NCBI RefSeq assembly: GCF_003952185.1
Contig: NZ_RXFS01000008.1
Location: 372,001 to 436,000 of the forward strand
Source: Variovorax sp. 679
GTDB lineage: Bacteria; Pseudomonadota; Gammaproteobacteria; Burkholderiales; Burkholderiaceae_C
Length of the DNA: 64,000 bases
Direction: 5' to 3'
Part shown: positions 60,688-64,000 of the stretch, in pieces
Layout: every line of letters begins with the position of its first letter
Position numbering within the stretch: the stretch's first letter is position 1
Made by a program: the position numbers and the translations under genes
Notes under the pieces: model-generated
Told to the model about the DNA's origin: nothing
What the model saw: the letters and a program-made list of their open reading frames with translations, nothing else
Databases searched by the model: none

Positions 60688-60722
60688 TAATTGGACGAGT
60701 GAAAATTCCACTCGTCCAATTA
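60688..60722. promoter_or_regulatory. perfect 14-bp inverted repeat upstream of the NRPS-PKS gene
   Basis: TAATTGGACGAGTG (60688-60701) and CACTCGTCCAATTA (60709-60722) are exact reverse complements separated by seven bases. The repeat is 31 bases from the GTG start at 60657 on the NRPS-PKS side and about 430 bases from the methyltransferase on the other side. It may be an operator for a dimeric regulator or a stem-loop in the NRPS-PKS leader. No T-run follows on either strand. Confidence 0.7.
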
Positions 60723-61149
60723 ATATTGAGAAAGCCGGTGCCTGTTTTTTCGTGTCTTCATCCTAGGGTGTTTCCCGCAGGCGTTGTGCGTACTTTAGGC
60801 CCAAGTTACAACTGGATAAGGTTATTTCTGAAACGTACTACCCGAATCGTCCAGTACGAGGTAGCTGATGCGCGATCCGCAGGGAAAAAGAGGCCGGACA
60901 ACCCGCCGCAAGGGCTTACGAAGGCCGGTCGAAGCGGGGTACTCCTGGGGATATCCGGGGCACGCGCGAGGGAAAGGCACCCGACCGGCCGTTCCGGAGG
61001 AGCTGCCCGCCGCCGGATCGTCTTGCCCGGGAGTCATGCGGAAAGTGCGCTCCAAAAGATGTCGAAAAATGAAACATCCTCCCGGCGCCGACTGTTATGA
61101 ATTGGCAGGGCTTGTAACCTAACAAAAAATATCTGTACAAAACCTGCAA
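60723..61149. other. divergent intergenic region between the NRPS-PKS and methyltransferase genes
   Basis: About 430 bases, AT-richer at both ends. Contains inverted CGTACT (60834-60839) and AGTACG (60853-60858), with a further CGTACT at 60789. Close to the methyltransferase, TTGTAA (61112-61117) and TACAAA (61136-61141) are 18 bases apart and could be a weak promoter; they are also partly inverted. Short open frames in the middle have no protein character. I see no RNA gene. Confidence 0.5.
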
Positions 61150-62094
61150 ATGGAAAAAACTGGGGAGGACACGGTTCTTTTGCCGAAAGAAATTTTCCAG
61201 ATGCCAAAAACACTCGGCGACATCCTATTACCCGATGTAGTTCTCGTGCGCCAGGGCAGCTATCTGGAATCAATTCTTCCGGGCAATTCGGATGCATTGA
61301 TCGCAAACGCGATGTACTTCGGCAATGAGGCGTGGGCGCGGGAATATCTGGCTTCCTGCCACCGGGACGGGTATTTCCGCAGCCGCTGGCTGGCCGCCAC
61401 GGGCGAGTGGACGGACAAGGTCGTCATCGACCTGGGTTGCGGGCCGGGCAATGTCTTCGCGACGCTGGGTGGCAGTCCGAAATTGCTCGTAGGCGTCGAC
61501 GTGGCCGCGGCCTCGCTCGAACTTGCCGCTGTCGTGGGCTACATCCCGGTGCTGGCGGACGTGGCGCACACCCCGTTCCGCCCGCAGGTGGCGGACATCG
61601 TGGCGATCAATGCCACCTTGCACCATTGCGACGACATGCAGGCGGTGCTGCGCGAGGGGGCCCGTCTGGTGAAGCCGGGTGGCTTGCTGGTCACCGACCA
61701 CGATCCGCAACTGGCGGCGTGGAACTACAAGGGGCTGGCCCGCCTGCTCTGGAATGCGCGGCTGTGGGTCTACCGCGTGCTGGGGCGCGGCTTCCACAGG
61801 AGCGGCAGCCAGCAGTCATGGAGGCTGCGCAGCGAGGTACGTCACCGGCCCGGCGACGGCGTGACGAAGGAGTTCTTCGAGTCCACGCTGGCGCCGCTGG
61901 GCTTCGAGGTCCGGGTGCATCCGCACAACCACTGGATCGGAGCCCGGGCCCTGGACGGCGAGGCCGGCCCGGTGCAATGGAAATACCGCATGGGCAACCG
62001 GCTGTCGGGCCGCGACCCCGATGCGCCCTCGAGCGCGCTCTCGCTGATGTGCGTCGCGAGGCGCACGGGCGTCAAAAACCCCGAGGCCCGCTGA
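61150..62094 (+). CDS. class I SAM-dependent methyltransferase
   Basis: A 314-residue protein. The SAM-binding site is VVIDLGCGPGNVFATLGG (motif I, about residue 90-107), followed by GVDVAAASLELAA, the acidic ADVAHTPF, DIVAINATLHHCDD, and ARLVKPGGLLVTDH (post-motif). The N-terminal 85 residues form a cap. Family members methylate small molecules, and its location divergent from the NRPS-PKS gene raises the possibility that it acts on that product or on the polysaccharide. There is no clear ribosome-binding site before 61150; an in-frame ATG at 61201 is an alternative start. Confidence 0.88.
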   Translation: MEKTGEDTVLLPKEIFQMPKTLGDILLPDVVLVRQGSYLESILPGNSDALIANAMYFGNEAWAREYLASCHRDGYFRSRWLAATGEWTDKVVIDLGCGPGNVFATLGGSPKLLVGVDVAAASLELAAVVGYIPVLADVAHTPFRPQVADIVAINATLHHCDDMQAVLREGARLVKPGGLLVTDHDPQLAAWNYKGLARLLWNARLWVYRVLGRGFHRSGSQQSWRLRSEVRHRPGDGVTKEFFESTLAPLGFEVRVHPHNHWIGARALDGEAGPVQWKYRMGNRLSGRDPDAPSSALSLMCVARRTGVKNPEAR

Positions 62095-62191
62095 ACGCCC
62101 GGCCACTGCTGGTAGCCTTCGCGGATTCTTCGAGCGCGGCCCAGTACGACCGGGCGCGCGAGATTCAGGTCATCCAGGAAGGAATCCGGTA

Positions 62192-62932
62192 GTGGTTGTT
62201 GTGACAGGAAGGAACTGGCGCGCGGGCCTGGTGCTGAGCGCGGCATTGTTGGTGGCGGCGTGCTCCACCTCACCCAAGGCGCCGGTGGCCGGGCCTGGCG
62301 AGTACGTCGTCCAGCCGGGCGACACGCTCTATCGCATCGCGTCGAAGGCCGGCCGCTCGCCGGGCGACATCGCGCGATGGAACAACCTGCAGGACCCCGA
62401 CAAGCTCGAGGCGGGGCAGGTGCTGCGGGTCGTGCCGCCGGGCGGAGCGGCTTCCTCGTCCGACGCACCGCCTCCGAGAAGCACGGGCGCCGAGCGTCCG
62501 GAGCGCCCCGAACGCGCAAGGCCTCCGCGCGCCTCGGCACCGGAGCCGGTCGCACCGCCCGCATCGCGGCGCAGCGACTGGGCCTGGCCGGCGCCGGGCC
62601 AGGTGATCGCGGGCTTCAACGGCACCAGCAGCAAGGGCATCGACATCGGCGGCAACGCCGGCGACCCGGTGGCTTCCATCGGCGCGGGCAAGGTGGCAGT
62701 GACCGAGACACTGCGCGGCTACGGCAGCGTGGTGATGGTCGACCACGGCGGCTCCTACATGTCGGTCTACACCAACCTGCGCACGGTGCTGGTCAAGCAG
62801 GGCCAGCAGGTGAAGCAGGGCCAGAAGATCGCGGAGATCGGCAATTCGGACGGCGGACGCGCAAGGCTTCACTTCGAGATCCGCTACCGCGGCAACGCCG
62901 TCGATCCGCGCCAGTATCTGCCGGCGAGGTAA
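62192..62932 (+). CDS. LysM/M23 (LytM) lipoprotein, NlpD-like
   Basis: A 246-residue lipoprotein, starting with GTG at 62192. The leader RAGLVLSAALLVAACST has a lipobox with Cys24. LysM peptidoglycan-binding domain at about 38-82 (YVVQPGDTLYRIASKAGRSPGDIARWNNL). After a Pro/Arg linker comes the LytM domain at about 130-246: SSKGIDIGGNAGDPV, GYGSVVMVDHGGSYMSVY and RLHFEIRYRG. The zinc-binding HxxxD of active M23 peptidases reads KGIDI, so it is the degenerate, non-catalytic type of NlpD, which activates the amidase AmiC at the division site. AAGGAATCCG precedes the start. Confidence 0.9.
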   Translation: MVVVTGRNWRAGLVLSAALLVAACSTSPKAPVAGPGEYVVQPGDTLYRIASKAGRSPGDIARWNNLQDPDKLEAGQVLRVVPPGGAASSSDAPPPRSTGAERPERPERARPPRASAPEPVAPPASRRSDWAWPAPGQVIAGFNGTSSKGIDIGGNAGDPVASIGAGKVAVTETLRGYGSVVMVDHGGSYMSVYTNLRTVLVKQGQQVKQGQKIAEIGNSDGGRARLHFEIRYRGNAVDPRQYLPAR

Positions 62933-63048
62933 GCAGGCGAGCGGGGCGCCGTGCCTGCTCTGGCGAACGGCATCCCCCGAATTGGCGATACCGCGGCGCC
63001 CGCGAAGTGCTCAGACTTTTGCCCTTGGCTCTATACAGGGAAGCAGAA

Positions 63049-63231
63049 ATGGAAGTCATGCACTGGGTGTTCATCATTCTCGGCAGCGCGCTGGCCTTGA
63101 CCACGCAATGGTTCCTCCTGGCGCCATTCGGCCTCGACTGGAAGCCGATGCGCGAGCAGATCGCCGAGCAGGTCACGCAGGCAGCCGCGCTGTTGGAAGA
63201 GTGCGCGTCCACGGCCGACTCCACGGCCTAG
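63049..63231 (+). CDS. small membrane protein
   Basis: A 60-residue protein with one hydrophobic segment (MHWVFIILGSALALTTQWFLLAPFGLDW) and an acidic helix behind it (REQIAEQVTQAAALLEECAS). AGGGAAG lies six bases upstream of the ATG at 63049, which supports translation; an in-frame ATG at 63058 is also possible. No family recognised. It precedes the SbcD-like gene by 116 bases. Confidence 0.6.
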   Translation: MEVMHWVFIILGSALALTTQWFLLAPFGLDWKPMREQIAEQVTQAAALLEECASTADSTA

Positions 63232-63347
63232 CCCGCCCGCGCCCGCATGGGGCGGAGATCGACGTCGCAGCGGAGCGCGCCCTCTAAGATGCGCACTCTT
63301 TTGGAATGACGTATGCAGACGCGGTAGGCAAAGGGGGCCCACGACGC

Positions 63348-64000
63348 ATGATTTCTTTGCTCCACACCGCGGACTGGCAGATCGGCCGCGTTTTCTCTCA
63401 ATTCGAACCCGACGATGCCGCCGCGCTGTTCGAGGCGCGCTTCAAGGCGGTGGAGCGGCTGGCCGCCGTCGCGGCCGAACGCAAGGTCGATGCCGTGCTG
63501 GTCGCGGGCGACGTGTTCGACCTGCAGACCGTGTCGGACAAGACCATCCGGCGCATGTTCAACGCCATGCAGGGCTTTGCGGGGCCCTGGCTGCTGATCC
63601 CGGGCAATCACGATTCGGCGCTGAGCGAATCGGTCTGGAGCCGCGCGCAGCGGCTGGGCGCCATCGCGCCGAACGTCGTCTGCTGCCTGGAGCCCAGCCC
63701 GCACACCGTGGCGGGCAAGTTCACGCTGCTGCCCGCGCCGCTCACGCAGCGCCACACCTACGGCGACCTCACCGAATGGTTTGCCGCGGCACCCGGCGCA
63801 GAAGGGCTGCCTCGCATCGGGCTGGCTCACGGCTGCGTGCAGGGCATCCTGTCCGAGGACATCGACTCGGCCAACCCCATCGCCGCCGGGCGCGCGGCGC
63901 AGGCCCGGCTCGACTACCTCGCGCTCGGCGACTGGCACGGCACGCGGCAGATCGACGGGCGCACCTGGTACGCGGGCACGCCCGAGACCGACCGTTTCAG
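63348..64000 (+). CDS. SbcD/Mre11-like metallophosphoesterase, DNA repair exonuclease (partial)
   Basis: The open frame runs off the right edge, giving 217 residues. It has the calcineurin-like phosphoesterase motifs in order: LLHTADWQIGR (D and H of motif I, with Q where SbcD has H), VAGDVFDLQT (motif II), PGNHDSAL (GNHD), LAHGCVQG and YLALGDWHG. These bind two metal ions and cleave DNA ends. In most bacteria the partner SbcC-like ATPase gene follows; it would lie outside the window. AGGGGG stands 12 bases before the ATG. Function of the SbcCD type is double-strand-break and hairpin processing. Confidence 0.85.
   Translation, partial: MISLLHTADWQIGRVFSQFEPDDAAALFEARFKAVERLAAVAAERKVDAVLVAGDVFDLQTVSDKTIRRMFNAMQGFAGPWLLIPGNHDSALSESVWSRAQRLGAIAPNVVCCLEPSPHTVAGKFTLLPAPLTQRHTYGDLTEWFAAAPGAEGLPRIGLAHGCVQGILSEDIDSANPIAAGRAAQARLDYLALGDWHGTRQIDGRTWYAGTPETDRF

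Overview
The window is GC-rich (mostly about two-thirds G+C), dense with co-directional and overlapping genes, and looks like a betaproteobacterial chromosome segment, most likely a Variovorax-like member of the Comamonadaceae (Burkholderiales). That placement is inferred from gene content and base composition, not from a database search. I saw no rRNA, tRNA, CRISPR array or intact insertion sequence.

Layout. 1-5450 (+): an operon of a flavin monooxygenase (partial), a GNAT acetyltransferase, a fused permease-ATPase, two paralogous solute-binding proteins and a second flavin monooxygenase. Its composition parallels the Bacillus subtilis ytmI (sna/cmo) operon for S-modified cysteine use. 5566-15399: ankyrin protein, LuxR-type regulator, a DUF4105 protein with a lipoprotein hydrolase, a PatZ-like lysine acetyltransferase, a phosphatase-fold protein lacking its catalytic cysteine, a small lipase-like protein and a dodecin. 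15466-20568 (-): a NitT/TauT-type ABC importer with a membrane cytochrome c, preceded by a LysR regulator. 20641-24938 (+): HAD hydrolase, D-threonine-aldolase-like PLP enzyme, and a TetR regulator followed by an oxidoreductase and an SDR, with a matching candidate operator in front of both the regulator and its target. 25.7-27.2 kb: a lower-GC accessory patch that truncates an EthD-family gene. 27417-30184: small proteins, a MocR regulator and a divergent PfpI-family protein.

Main feature. From 60.7 kb down to 30.16 kb every gene is on the minus strand, usually overlapping or nearly so. The block starts with a hybrid NRPS-PKS with an internal aminotransferase (A-PCP-KS-AT-ACP-AMT) and an NRPS (C-A-PCP-C-PCP). 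It continues with an Sfp-type phosphopantetheinyl transferase and two alpha/beta hydrolases of the type usually linked to exosortase loci. It then runs straight into a complete-looking Wzx/Wzy-type exopolysaccharide locus: wza, wzc, undecaprenyl-phosphate sugar transferase, GDP-fucose synthase, Wzy-like polymerase, glycosyltransferases, a secreted fucosidase-like protein, Wzx-like flippase, galE, a NarL-type response regulator and manC. The assembly line has no thioesterase and no reductase. Its AMT should turn the beta-keto group made by the PKS module into an amine, so an aminoacyl starter would become a beta,gamma-diamino acid. A peptide-like product made alongside, or attached to, a fucose- and galactose-containing polysaccharide is the most interesting hypothesis here.

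61150-64000 (+): a SAM methyltransferase divergent from the NRPS-PKS, an NlpD-like LysM/LytM lipoprotein, a 60-residue membrane peptide and the start of an SbcD-like nuclease.
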